64,000 nucleotides of DNA from UBA10646 sp046296295 (GTDB taxonomy: Bacteria > Bacteroidota > Bacteroidia > Chitinophagales > Chitinophagaceae). Under the pieces are notes generated by a model. The model searched no databases and was not told the origin of the DNA. It saw only the letters and a program-made list of their open reading frames with translations. The DNA is taken from positions 1-64,000 of the forward strand of contig JBKBLG010000016.1 of assembly GCA_046296295.1 (NCBI GenBank), given 5' to 3'. Below are positions 18,463-26,712 of the stretch, piece after piece. How positions within the stretch are numbered: the first letter of the stretch is position 1; every line of letters starts with the position of its first letter. A program made the translations under genes and the position numbers.

Positions 18463-18483
18463 GGCGGATAGCCTGTAAGAAAA

Positions 18484-18515
18484 ACAAAAAAAATCCCCCG
18501 CAGGTTGCGAGGGAT
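18484..18515 (-). terminator. Terminator after the TPR protein gene
   Basis: On the minus strand the stem ATCCCTCGC / GCGGGGGAT (one G-T pair) with loop AACCT is followed by eight T. It separates the TPR gene from nuoA. Confidence 0.8.
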
Positions 18516-18537
18516 GGGTAATTTATTTGTATTGTGA

Positions 18538-20262
18538 TTAGCCTTTAGCACCAGCAGGCTTAGCGCCTCCTGAAGTTGCTGGCTTACTACCTTTATTAAG
18601 CAAGGCTTGTAACGCTTTCTTTGTACTTGTTGCGAATGAATTTTCTTCTGTACCGGGTGTTGGGTATAACTCAAGCATTTTGTCGGTCATTTCTACAGCC
18701 TTGGCTACATCTTTTGCCTTATCGTTGTAATAAACTAACAAAGTGTAGTAGTTAACGAACATTGACTTGCGGTACTTTTCTAAATCTTTAGCAAAGAAGT
18801 TGTTTTGCTCTAGAATGGGAGCTACAAAGAGTCCTTTTGTGCTATCTATATCGGCTTTTTTAGCACTAAGTACTCTGAATGAGTATCCTTGAGGCTTATC
18901 GGGAAATGCAGCAATGTAAGCAGCACAGATGCTATCGGCTGTGGCAAAATAGTTCACATTGTTTGTAACTGCATCGCTAGCAGCCTTAGCCATTTTATAA
19001 AAATCGCTTTCTGTAGGCGCCGAACCTTTTAGTGCAATTGCTTTTTGCAAAAATAAAATCTGTTGATCGAACTTGCCTACTTTGGCTAAATCGGCGGCGG
19101 CTTCGTTGTAAAGAATAATTTTATTTTTTGGATTTGTTTCTAATTCTGCGGCTTTTTCTACGTATACGATTGCTTTTTCTTGTTCTGCAGGAAATTTAAT
19201 GTACAAGTCGGCAGCGAAACCATAGTCGGCTGCTTGCACTTTTTCAGGTGCTTCTGATGTGAAAAACTTATCAAGCGCATCTTTAGCTTTGATAGAATCG
19301 CCCAAACGCTGATAGTTGTAAGCGTATAAAATTTGAACGCGGTTGTATGATTTGCAAGCACCGGCTTCCATTTGCTGTGCTTTTTGCAAACTTTCTTGGT
19401 ACTTACCGGCACGGAAGAGGTAGTTAGCTACATAATATTCAGTAGCACAATCTTGATCGCTGTTAGCAACATATTTGTCGAGGTATTCTTTAGCAACATT
19501 CACATCCTTATTCTCGTAGTAATTGAAGTATGCTAAATAAGTTGGAGCGTAAGCAGCATCGGCCTCAATAGCTTTGCTGTAATAACGATCCATGCTTTCT
19601 TTGTTATCTTGGCTTTGATACACACGACCGATGCGGTAGAAGGCATCGGCACGTCGTGCATCACGTGTTGTTGCTTCTGTAAATTGTTCTACAGCCTTAC
19701 CGCCGTACTCACTACCCATTTTCAAATAGTTAACACCTGCCAAATAAGGAGCTTCTGCATTGGTAGGATCTACCTGTGCGGCACGAATAGCTTTATCGGC
19801 ACCATATTGCGGATCGCCAATTTTACTATCGCCATCTGCATTAGCTCTTGCAACAGCCAATAGAATGTTCACATCCTCCATGCCTTTATTCCTACCTTTT
19901 GTAGCTGTTGTGGCGGTAATAGCTTGTTCAAATTTTTGTTTTGCAGCATTAATATCACCTTTTTCTAACAGCTCAACATGTGCAATACCTACCCAAATCC
20001 ATGGGTCGTTAATGCCTTCTTGCAAAGCTTTTTGGTATAGTGATTTTGCACCAGCAACATCATCATTTAGCAAAAGTGCTTGTCCTAACCAATAAATGGT
20101 AACAGGATCTTTAGGCTTGCCATCATATACCTTTTGCAATACAGCTTTTGCACTTTGCCCTTTGCGGTAATACAACAACTTAACACCGTCTTCAACAGAT
20201 TGTGCTGTTGCGGCAAAGCCAAGTAGTACCATGGCTACAGTTGCAAACATCAATTTCTTCAT
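18538..20262 (-). CDS. Secreted TPR-repeat protein
   Basis: This roughly 574-residue protein starts, by my choice, at the ATG at 20262, because MKKLMFATVAMVLLGFAATAQ is a clean signal peptide. An in-frame ATG 18 bases earlier adds only MLKNAT. The rest is Ala/Lys-rich helical sequence in about 34-residue TPR units (for example YWLGQALLLNDDVAGAKSLY, AFYRIGRVYQSQDNKESM). It ends in a flexible Gly/Pro/Ala/Lys tail. Proteins of this kind act as periplasmic scaffolds. The PstS-like lipoprotein gene immediately upstream suggests a shared transcript. The exact role is unknown. Confidence 0.85.
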   Translation of the reverse strand: MKKLMFATVAMVLLGFAATAQSVEDGVKLLYYRKGQSAKAVLQKVYDGKPKDPVTIYWLGQALLLNDDVAGAKSLYQKALQEGINDPWIWVGIAHVELLEKGDINAAKQKFEQAITATTATKGRNKGMEDVNILLAVARANADGDSKIGDPQYGADKAIRAAQVDPTNAEAPYLAGVNYLKMGSEYGGKAVEQFTEATTRDARRADAFYRIGRVYQSQDNKESMDRYYSKAIEADAAYAPTYLAYFNYYENKDVNVAKEYLDKYVANSDQDCATEYYVANYLFRAGKYQESLQKAQQMEAGACKSYNRVQILYAYNYQRLGDSIKAKDALDKFFTSEAPEKVQAADYGFAADLYIKFPAEQEKAIVYVEKAAELETNPKNKIILYNEAAADLAKVGKFDQQILFLQKAIALKGSAPTESDFYKMAKAASDAVTNNVNYFATADSICAAYIAAFPDKPQGYSFRVLSAKKADIDSTKGLFVAPILEQNNFFAKDLEKYRKSMFVNYYTLLVYYNDKAKDVAKAVEMTDKMLELYPTPGTEENSFATSTKKALQALLNKGSKPATSGGAKPAGAKG

Positions 20263-20302
20263 TGTGGCATTTTTTAACATGAGATAACGATAAACGGCTT
20301 AA

Positions 20303-21211
20303 TTATAAAATACTTGTACGTCGGCCAAAATACATTTTTCCGGGTACTACATAAGCCCTGCGAAAGATAAGTTGACCTTTTTCTAAACTCATAAAATTTA
20401 AGAATGTTGTACCCACGCCCGGATTGTTTTCTTTTAGTAAGTAATACAAAGGCCGTACCAAAGGATACTGCCCATACATAATTGTACTTTGAGCAGGCTT
20501 GGCATAAGCATCTTTTTCTTGGCAAACACCGCACGGGAGTAAGGCTAAACGTATTTTGTTAAAATACGCTAATTGTGCTTTATCCTGGAGGTTATTTACC
20601 CAGCTACTACCTACAAATCCAATACTATTAGGGGTAGCGGCAATATAATCGAGTACTGCTTTGCTACCACTAGCAGCTTGAACATTTTTACCGAAAGGTT
20701 TTCCTTTTAGTACCGAATCTTGAAGATAACGTACGGTACTCGTAGCTCTGTTACCATCTAGCACCACCTTAACACTACTATCGGCACCACTCAGTATTTG
20801 GTGTAACTGCTGCAATGTGTAAATACTGTCTTTAGCATTTACATTGGTTAATAATGCAACCGCATCGTAAGCCAAAATACCAAACCGAACGGGATAGCCT
20901 AAATTATTTCTATAGGCATCATCTTCTTTATCGGTTAGGCCACGAGCAATAAGCACCATGTTAACGCTATCTTTTGCAAAATCTTCTAAACACTCTGCTT
21001 CACTTTTATAGTGTATAACAATATTAGCTTTATCATTTTGCGATAAAAACACTTTTACCTGTTCTTCAATTACAGGCTTAAAAGTTTCATCTACACTTAT
21101 GTACAAAGTGCCCTCGTTAGCAGCTTGGTTATTAGTTGCATTCTTACAGCCTAATAAGATAACTGTTACAAGTAGTATAAAAGTTGTTGATATGGTTAGA
21201 CTTAATCGCAT
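20303..21211 (-). CDS. PstS-like phosphate-binding lipoprotein
   Basis: This 302-residue protein has a lipoprotein signal peptide with lipobox (VILLGCKN). The following region resembles the PBP-like domain of PstS substrate-binding proteins, with LYISVDETFKPVIEEQ near the start, ASGSKAVLDYIAATPNSIGFVG in the middle, and YPLVRPLYYLLKE near the C terminus, which resembles PstS. No pstC, pstA or pstB lies nearby. The binding partner could be phosphate or another anion, and a non-transport role with the neighbouring TPR protein is possible. Confidence 0.78.
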   Translation of the reverse strand: MRLSLTISTTFILLVTVILLGCKNATNNQAANEGTLYISVDETFKPVIEEQVKVFLSQNDKANIVIHYKSEAECLEDFAKDSVNMVLIARGLTDKEDDAYRNNLGYPVRFGILAYDAVALLTNVNAKDSIYTLQQLHQILSGADSSVKVVLDGNRATSTVRYLQDSVLKGKPFGKNVQAASGSKAVLDYIAATPNSIGFVGSSWVNNLQDKAQLAYFNKIRLALLPCGVCQEKDAYAKPAQSTIMYGQYPLVRPLYYLLKENNPGVGTTFLNFMSLEKGQLIFRRAYVVPGKMYFGRRTSIL

Positions 21212-21222
21212 TATCAGAGCTG

Positions 21223-21531
21223 CTAATAATCTCTTTTGATACTTCTATACAACCTAAATCCGCCATACAACAAGCACAAGCCTCCAAACATATAGCGTAA
21301 TAATGGGTCTAGTGTTGTTACCATATCAATAGGCAACTTATCACCAAACAACATAAAAAACGCCATCGCCAAAATGAGTATAGACATCACAAAATCTTTA
21401 ATCATCCGCATCATTACATATGCGTTTCGTTGCCTATTTCTAAACTCGTTTTGTATCATTTGTAACTCCATTGCTTGCTGCTGGGTGGGCAAAATATAAC
21501 TTTTTACGCTTTTGCCTTCATTTTGAACCAT
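21223..21531 (-). CDS. Small two-helix membrane protein, function unknown
   Basis: This 102-residue protein has a charged cytoplasmic N terminus (residues 1-45) and two predicted membrane helices (about 48-64 and 78-93) separated by a short DKLPIDMVTTLDP loop. It ends in RSIKRDY. I do not recognise a family. It is 11 bases upstream of the PstS-like gene on the same strand, so it is probably the first gene of that small operon. Confidence 0.7.
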   Translation of the reverse strand: MVQNEGKSVKSYILPTQQQAMELQMIQNEFRNRQRNAYVMMRMIKDFVMSILILAMAFFMLFGDKLPIDMVTTLDPLLRYMFGGLCLLYGGFRLYRSIKRDY

Positions 21532-21625
21532 GAGATGCAGCTTTTTAACGGTTACATAAAGTGTTCAACGGTTTTTATGGAATCTTAACATCTTACTTTC
21601 GCCACCTAAAAGCCAATTTTGGTTA

Positions 21626-21639
21626 CCCTTGCGGTAAAT
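21626..21639 (-). repeat. Dispersed motif, CCC...GGT form
   Basis: CCCTTGCGGTAAAT lies 36 bases upstream of the phosphatase start codon, in a divergent promoter region. Confidence 0.75.
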
Positions 21640-21674
21640 GATAACGCCTTCAACACAAGTACATCCATAATACA

Positions 21675-22142
21675 ATGAAGATTCTAATGGTTTGCCTCGG
21701 CAATATTTGTAGAAGTCCGCTCGCTGAGGGCATCTTACAACACAAAGCAAAAGCCGCTGGCTTGCTTTGGGAGGTAGATAGTGCAGGTACTAGTAACTAC
21801 CATATTGGAGAACCGCCACATCGTTTGTCGCAAAAGATAGCGTTGCAACATGGCATTGATATTAGCCAACAAAAAGCCCGCCAATTTACCGCAAGGGATA
21901 TGCTAACCTTCGACAAAATTTTTGTGATGGATACCGGTAACTACGCCGATGTTCAACGCATAGCGGGCAAATATTGGGATGCATCTAAAGTAGATTTATT
22001 ACTCAATGCTATACACCCTCATAACCAACAAAATGTGCCCGACCCTTGGTATGGCAATGAAGACGACTATCACCAAGTGTTTAACTTAATTAGCGAAGCT
22101 TGCGATTGTATTATCACTAAAGCCCAAAAAGGGCAACACTAA
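21675..22142 (+). CDS. Low-molecular-weight protein-tyrosine phosphatase
   Basis: This 155-residue phosphatase has the P-loop CLGNICRS (residues 7-14, catalytic Cys7) and the general-acid DPWYG motif (about 126). It removes phosphate from tyrosine or similar small phospho-esters. It lies 19 bases before hisS and is probably co-transcribed. A dispersed-motif copy (21884-21897, GCAA form) is read as FTAR. Confidence 0.93.
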   Translation: MKILMVCLGNICRSPLAEGILQHKAKAAGLLWEVDSAGTSNYHIGEPPHRLSQKIALQHGIDISQQKARQFTARDMLTFDKIFVMDTGNYADVQRIAGKYWDASKVDLLLNAIHPHNQQNVPDPWYGNEDDYHQVFNLISEACDCIITKAQKGQH

Positions 22143-22149
22143 GCCCACT

Positions 22150-22157
22150 TATATTTG
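22150..22157 (+). promoter_or_regulatory. Candidate -7 box right at the hisS start
   Basis: TATATTTG fits TAnnTTTG and ends 4 bases before the hisS ATG. If used, the transcript would be nearly leaderless. Confidence 0.4.
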
Positions 22158-22161
22158 CAGC

Positions 22162-23526
22162 ATGAGTAAACCAAGTATCCCGCAGGGAACCAGAGATTTC
22201 AGTGCCGATGTAGTTCGTAAGCGTCAATACATTTTCAATACTATACGCAGCGTATTTGAATTATACGGCTTTCAACCACTTGAAACGCCAGCCATGGAGA
22301 ACCTAACCACACTTATGGGGAAGTATGGCGAAGAAGGCGATAAACTTATTTTTAAAGTGCTCAACAATGGCTTTGAGCGTCCAGAAAAGCATGAGCAAGC
22401 CCGTGCCGATTTCGAAAAAATACTTGCAGGCAAAAACACAAAAGATATTACCGAACGAGCATTAAGATACGATTTAACCATTCCCTTTGCACGTTATGTT
22501 GCCATGCATCATGGGCAGCTCACCTTTCCATTCAAGCGTTATCAAATACAACCTGTTTGGCGTGCCGATAGGCCGCAACGTGGCCGCTACCGTGAGTTTT
22601 ATCAATGCGATGCCGATGTAGTGGGCAGTGCTAGCTTATTGAACGAGGTGGAGCTTACCAATATTTACGTAAGTGCTTTTGAACAATTGCACATACCTGT
22701 TGAAATAAGAATTAACAGCCGTAAAATTTTAGCAGCCTTAGCCGAAATATGCGGCGGCAGCGAAAAGCTTGTAGATATTACCGTTGCCATCGACAAGCTC
22801 GATAAAATCGGACTCGCTAAAGTACAAGAAGAGCTTGCAGAACGCGGCCTAAGTAACACACAAATTGCCACTATTACCAAATACCTTCAAATTAATGGCG
22901 ACAACGCTACCAAGCTGAGTGCCATGGAGGAATTATTAGGTAATAACACCATAGGAGAACAAGGGTTATCTGAAATCAAGTATATATTATCGCATCAGCC
23001 GAGCCAACAAGTGGTTGTAGACTTCACCCTTGCCAGAGGTTTGAACTATTACACCGGTATCATTTTCGAAGTTAAAGCAGTAGGGGTTCAAATAGGCAGC
23101 ATCGGTGGCGGCGGCCGATACGATGATTTAACAGGTTTATTTGGTGTACCAAACCTTCCCGGGGTTGGTATTAGCTTTGGCATTGATAGAATTTACGATG
23201 TTATGGAAGAGCTTAATGCCTTTCCGGCAACCGTTGTAACGGGTACGAAAATTTTATTTTTTAATCTTGGTGCAGCCGAAAGCAACTACGCATTTCAAAT
23301 CATGCAACAAGTACGGCAAGCAGGCATTGCAGCAGAACTCTATCACGAACAGAGCAAGCTCGATAAACAGTTTAAGTATGCCGAGAAAAAACAAATTCCA
23401 TTCGTAGCAATTATTGGCAGCCAAGAAATGGAGGCTCAAGAAATGCAACTAAAAAATATTGTTTCCGGCCAGCAGCAACGCCTGAAAGCAGCTAACCTTG
23501 TTGCACATTTAAAACAAGTAATATAA
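22162..23526 (+). CDS. hisS: Histidyl-tRNA synthetase
   Basis: This 454-residue class II synthetase charges tRNA-His. Motif 1 region is PLETPAMENLTTLMGKYGEEGDKLIF; motif 2 includes VWRADRPQRGRYREFYQCD; the histidine-specific loop ARGLNYYTGIIFE and motif 3 GVGISFGIDRIYDVM are present (quoted in part). A C-terminal anticodon-binding domain follows from about residue 350. The start MSKPSIPQGTRDF fits the family, and a bidirectional terminator follows. Confidence 0.96.
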   Translation: MSKPSIPQGTRDFSADVVRKRQYIFNTIRSVFELYGFQPLETPAMENLTTLMGKYGEEGDKLIFKVLNNGFERPEKHEQARADFEKILAGKNTKDITERALRYDLTIPFARYVAMHHGQLTFPFKRYQIQPVWRADRPQRGRYREFYQCDADVVGSASLLNEVELTNIYVSAFEQLHIPVEIRINSRKILAALAEICGGSEKLVDITVAIDKLDKIGLAKVQEELAERGLSNTQIATITKYLQINGDNATKLSAMEELLGNNTIGEQGLSEIKYILSHQPSQQVVVDFTLARGLNYYTGIIFEVKAVGVQIGSIGGGGRYDDLTGLFGVPNLPGVGISFGIDRIYDVMEELNAFPATVVTGTKILFFNLGAAESNYAFQIMQQVRQAGIAAELYHEQSKLDKQFKYAEKKQIPFVAIIGSQEMEAQEMQLKNIVSGQQQRLKAANLVAHLKQVI

Positions 23527-23532
23527 TATTTC

Positions 23533-23546
23533 ACCTTACGGTAAAT
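23533..23546 (-). repeat. Exact dispersed motif after hisS
   Basis: ACCTTACGGTAAAT begins 7 bases past the hisS stop codon and directly precedes the terminator hairpin and MITE-like element. Confidence 0.85.
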
Positions 23547-23551
23547 GATGT

Positions 23552-23591
23552 AAAAAAGAGGCTGTCTCAAAACGCAGAAACAGCCTCTTTT
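23552..23591. terminator. Terminator hairpin after hisS
   Basis: AAAAGAGGCTG...CAGCCTCTTTT forms an 11-bp stem with a 16-base loop and a T-rich flank on both strands. It overlaps the left end of the MITE-like element. Confidence 0.7.
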
Positions 23592-23664
23592 TATTCGGAT
23601 ACCTGATAGAAATAAAAATGGTATCAGCGACGCTCAGACTGTTCATTTTTCGTTTGAGACTGCC
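23560..23664. mobile_element. MITE-like or insertion-sequence remnant, about 105 bp
   Basis: The left end GGCTGTCTCAAAACG (23560-23574) and right end CGTTTGAGACTGCC (23651-23664) are imperfect inverted repeats (one mismatch and one missing base). The inside has no gene but includes a second inverted repeat GATACC...GGTATC. The GAGGCTGTCTC end resembles termini that I associate with Bacteroidota insertion sequences. No clear target duplication was seen. Confidence 0.5.
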
Positions 23665-23695
23665 ACATTACTTTACTAGTATTTCAACATATCTG

Positions 23696-24889
23696 CTATA
23701 ATTTTTCATAAATCACCGCAGCACCCTGCCCTACGCCCACGCACATGGTAGCAACACCGTATTTTGCGTTTTGTCTTTGCATTTCGTGTATCAAGGTAGC
23801 TGTGATACGACTACCACTACAACCCAGCGGATGGCCTAGTGCAATGGCACCACCATTCACATTCACTTTTGTAGGGTCTAACCCTAAATCTTGTATACAT
23901 GCTAAGCTTTGGCTTGCAAATGCCTCGTTAAGTTCTGCAATAGCAATATCATTTACCGTAAGGCCCGCTCGTTGCAATGCTTTTTGTGTAGCTGGCACTG
24001 GCCCTACCCCCATAATGGCCGGATCTACTCCGGCAATACCTACACTTACTACACGTGCCAAAGGTTTCAAACCAAACAACTTAACAGCGGTTTCGCTGGC
24101 TAATAGCACTGCCGCTGCACCATCGTTAATACCCGAAGAGTTGCCTGCAGTAACCGTACCATCTTTAGCAAATGCAGGCTTTAAACTTGCTAATTTTTCT
24201 AAAGTAGTAGCACGGGGGTGTTCATCGGTATTAAAAATGGTAGGCTGTTTATTTTCTGTAATTTCTACGGGTACTATTTCGTTGGCAAACTTGCCAGCAG
24301 CATGCGCTGCTGCATACTTTTCTTGACTAGCTAAAGCAAAAGCATCTTGTGCCTCCCTGCTAATATTCCAGCGGCGAGCTACATTTTCGGCAGTTTCGCC
24401 CATACTGTAAGGGTGGTACATTTCGGCGAGTTTTTTATTGGTGAATCGCCAGCCAATAGTAGTATCGTAAGTTTCAACCTTACGGCCCCAGGCACCATCG
24501 CTTTTAGCAGTAACAAAAGGTGCACGGGTCATGCTTTCTACCCCTCCGGCAATGTATAACATACCATCGCCACAAGTAATAGCACGGCTAGCATCAATAA
24601 TGGCTTGTAAGCCGCTTGCACACAATCTATTAACGGTATTGCCAGCTACTGTTACCGGAAGTCCGGCTAATAAGGCGGCCATACGGGCAACATTGCGGTT
24701 ATCTTCACCACTTTGGTTGGCGGCACCGGCAATAACATCTTCAATAACATTAACATCGATACTTGGGTTACGTTGTATCAACGCTTTAATCACATGCGCC
24801 AGCAAATCATCGGGGCGAATGGTGCTTAATTTGCCACCATAGCGGCCAATAGGTGTTCTTACAGCATCTATAATGTAAGCGGTATGCAT
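23696..24889 (-). CDS. Thiolase, 3-oxoadipyl-CoA / acetyl-CoA acyltransferase type
   Basis: This 397-residue thiolase has the nucleophilic Cys in VNRLCASGLQA (about residue 90), the NEAFASQSLA motif, the His of GGAIALGHPLGCSGSR (about 352), and the second Cys in MCVGVGQGAAV. The N-terminal sequence (DAVRTPIGRYGGKLS, ANQSGEDNRNVARMAALLAGLP) is closest, from memory, to PcaF/PaaJ-type enzymes. No aromatic-degradation or beta-oxidation genes are nearby, so the substrate remains open. A motif copy (23951-23964) encodes LTVN before DIAIAELNEA. Confidence 0.9.
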   Translation of the reverse strand: MHTAYIIDAVRTPIGRYGGKLSTIRPDDLLAHVIKALIQRNPSIDVNVIEDVIAGAANQSGEDNRNVARMAALLAGLPVTVAGNTVNRLCASGLQAIIDASRAITCGDGMLYIAGGVESMTRAPFVTAKSDGAWGRKVETYDTTIGWRFTNKKLAEMYHPYSMGETAENVARRWNISREAQDAFALASQEKYAAAHAAGKFANEIVPVEITENKQPTIFNTDEHPRATTLEKLASLKPAFAKDGTVTAGNSSGINDGAAAVLLASETAVKLFGLKPLARVVSVGIAGVDPAIMGVGPVPATQKALQRAGLTVNDIAIAELNEAFASQSLACIQDLGLDPTKVNVNGGAIALGHPLGCSGSRITATLIHEMQRQNAKYGVATMCVGVGQGAAVIYEKL

Positions 24890-24984
24890 ATTCTATTTTT
24901 TATACTAACAGCATTAAGCCGTATAAACAAACAACAAATTAAGTTACAAGATTTGTGAAAACCTTGACCCAGTAAGGGTATTTT

Positions 24985-25028
24985 ACCTTGCGGTAAATGG
25001 CTACGCAGCAATACATTTACCGTAAGGT
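24985..25028. repeat. Inverted pair of dispersed motifs between thiolase and RluA-type gene
   Basis: ACCTTGCGGTAAAT (24985-24998) and ATTTACCGTAAGGT (25015-25028) face each other 16 bases apart, the same 30-base offset as at 14739/14769. As RNA it could form a hairpin and act as a terminator for the RluA-type gene, whose stop is at 25035. Confidence 0.9.
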
Positions 25029-25034
25029 GTTATT

Positions 25035-25748
25035 TTACAAAGGCATTTGGAGCTGTTTGAGGGTAGCTCTTAAATCTTTTGGGATAGGTGCTTCTAATTG
25101 ATAGTGTTCGTTGAATAATGTAAATGCCATACTATGGCTGTGCAATGCTAACCTACCCAGTATTGGCAACTCTTCTAACATGTGCTTACTTAGTTTGTAA
25201 TTACGTTTGATTTGACTAAGCAACAATGGTTTTCCATCGCCATAAAGTGGGTCGCATACCAAACTATGCCCAATGTGTTGCAAATGAATTCTAATTTGGT
25301 GTGTACGGCCTGTATGTATGCGAAAACGTACCCAACTGAACTGCTTACTGGTAGCTACAACTTCGTAGTCGGTTACAGAAGGCTTACCACGTTGTGCTAT
25401 AACCATACGTCCGTTTTTAGCACTATGTTCGGCAATAGGTGCATCAATGGTGCCTTTGGGGTTTATGAATAACCCATTCACCAAACCAACATAGATTTTT
25501 TCCATTTCACGCCCTTCGAATAGTACGCTTAAAGCCTTGTGCGCTGCTGCATTTTTTGCGAACAAAATAAGGCCGCTGGTATCTTTATCGAGGCGGTGTA
25601 CAGTGAATATGTTGCCTTTACCAAAGCGTTGCTCCAGCAATATTTTCAAAGAAATTTCTTTACCCTCCCTATCGGGTATGCTTAATAAGCCTGAAGGTTT
25701 GTACAGCGCAATAAAGTGCTCGTTTTCGGTAATGATATCTAGTTGCAT
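25035..25748 (-). CDS. RluA-family pseudouridine synthase
   Basis: This roughly 237-residue enzyme makes pseudouridine in rRNA or tRNA. The catalytic motif HRLDKDTSGLILFAKN (Asp in RLD) and the later GRTHQIRIHLQHIGHSLVCDPLYGDG (quoted landmark: RTHQIRIHL, DPLYG) define the RluA family. No S4 domain precedes it. The ATG at 25748 (MQLDIITENEHF) is preferred over one nine bases upstream, because it avoids running almost into the fabD stop codon at 25758. Confidence 0.92.
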   Translation of the reverse strand: MQLDIITENEHFIALYKPSGLLSIPDREGKEISLKILLEQRFGKGNIFTVHRLDKDTSGLILFAKNAAAHKALSVLFEGREMEKIYVGLVNGLFINPKGTIDAPIAEHSAKNGRMVIAQRGKPSVTDYEVVATSKQFSWVRFRIHTGRTHQIRIHLQHIGHSLVCDPLYGDGKPLLLSQIKRNYKLSKHMLEELPILGRLALHSHSMAFTLFNEHYQLEAPIPKDLRATLKQLQMPL

Positions 25749-25757
25749 AAGCAGCAA

Positions 25758-26651
25758 TTAACCGATACCGTTAACGGTAACTTCTTTTACAATTTTAGGA
25801 ATGAGACCTTGAAGCACCTTGCCGGGGCCGCATTCTGTGAACACGGTAGCGCCATCGGTATGCATAGCTTGTACACTTTGGGTCCAACGAACGGCACCTG
25901 TAAGTTGTGTAATTAAATTCTGTTTGATAGCATCGGCATCGGTAACAGCTTGTGCTACTACATTTTGATACACTGGGCAAGTTGGTGTATGAAAGGTTGT
26001 TGCCTCAATAGCAGCAGCTAACTCTTTTTGTGCAGGCAACATCAAAGGGCTGTGAAATGCACCACCTACAGGCAATACCAATGCACGCTTAGCACCCGCA
26101 GCCTTCATACGTTCGCAAGCAATTTCTATCCCTTTTATGCTACCACTAATTACCAACTGACCAGGACAATTATAATTTGCAGCCACTACTACTTCGTTGG
26201 TGTCGGCTTGCACCTCTGCACATACGGCTTCAACTTTATCGTCGGCTAAAGCCAATACCGCAGCCATAGTACCAGGCTGTAGTTCGCAAGCTTTTTGCAT
26301 AGCTTGTGCACGAATGCTCACCAACTTTAAAGCATCGGCAAAGCTCAATGTTTTATTTGCTACCAGAGCACTAAACTCGCCCAAAGAGTGCCCAGCCACC
26401 ATGTTAGGTACTATTGTATTTTGTACCAAAAAACTTACAACACTATGTACGAAAACTGCTGGCTGTGTTACTTTGGTTTGACGCAAATCTTCATCGCTTC
26501 CACTAAACATTACATCGCTAAGGCGAAAGCCGAGTATATCGTTGGCTTGTTCAAATAATTCTTTTGCGGTGATATTGTTTTCATACAAATCTTTACCCAT
26601 ACCATTGAATTGGCTTCCCTGACCAGGAAATACAAATGCATGCAAGCTCAT
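25758..26651 (-). CDS. fabD: Malonyl-CoA:ACP transacylase
   Basis: This roughly 297-residue enzyme loads malonyl groups onto acyl carrier protein for fatty acid synthesis. Motifs are FPGQGSQFNGMGKDL, the nucleophile GHSLGEFSALVA (Ser about 90), and the catalytic His of GGAFHSPLM. I chose the ATG at 26651 (MSLHAFVFPGQGSQ), as the seven upstream codons lack conservation from memory. It is 9 bases from the RluA-type gene and likely co-transcribed with it. Confidence 0.94.
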   Translation of the reverse strand: MSLHAFVFPGQGSQFNGMGKDLYENNITAKELFEQANDILGFRLSDVMFSGSDEDLRQTKVTQPAVFVHSVVSFLVQNTIVPNMVAGHSLGEFSALVANKTLSFADALKLVSIRAQAMQKACELQPGTMAAVLALADDKVEAVCAEVQADTNEVVVAANYNCPGQLVISGSIKGIEIACERMKAAGAKRALVLPVGGAFHSPLMLPAQKELAAAIEATTFHTPTCPVYQNVVAQAVTDADAIKQNLITQLTGAVRWTQSVQAMHTDGATVFTECGPGKVLQGLIPKIVKEVTVNGIG

Positions 26652-26712
26652 GAACAAATATTTAGGCTGCAAAAATAGGTGTATCGTAACAACCGCTACC
26701 GTTAGGTTTTAA

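Noticed and set aside
18438..18674. A 209-residue version of NuoA
   Set aside because: The extra N terminus would run through a terminator and into the TPR gene; NuoA is normally about 120-130 residues and MNLPLFF is a good start.
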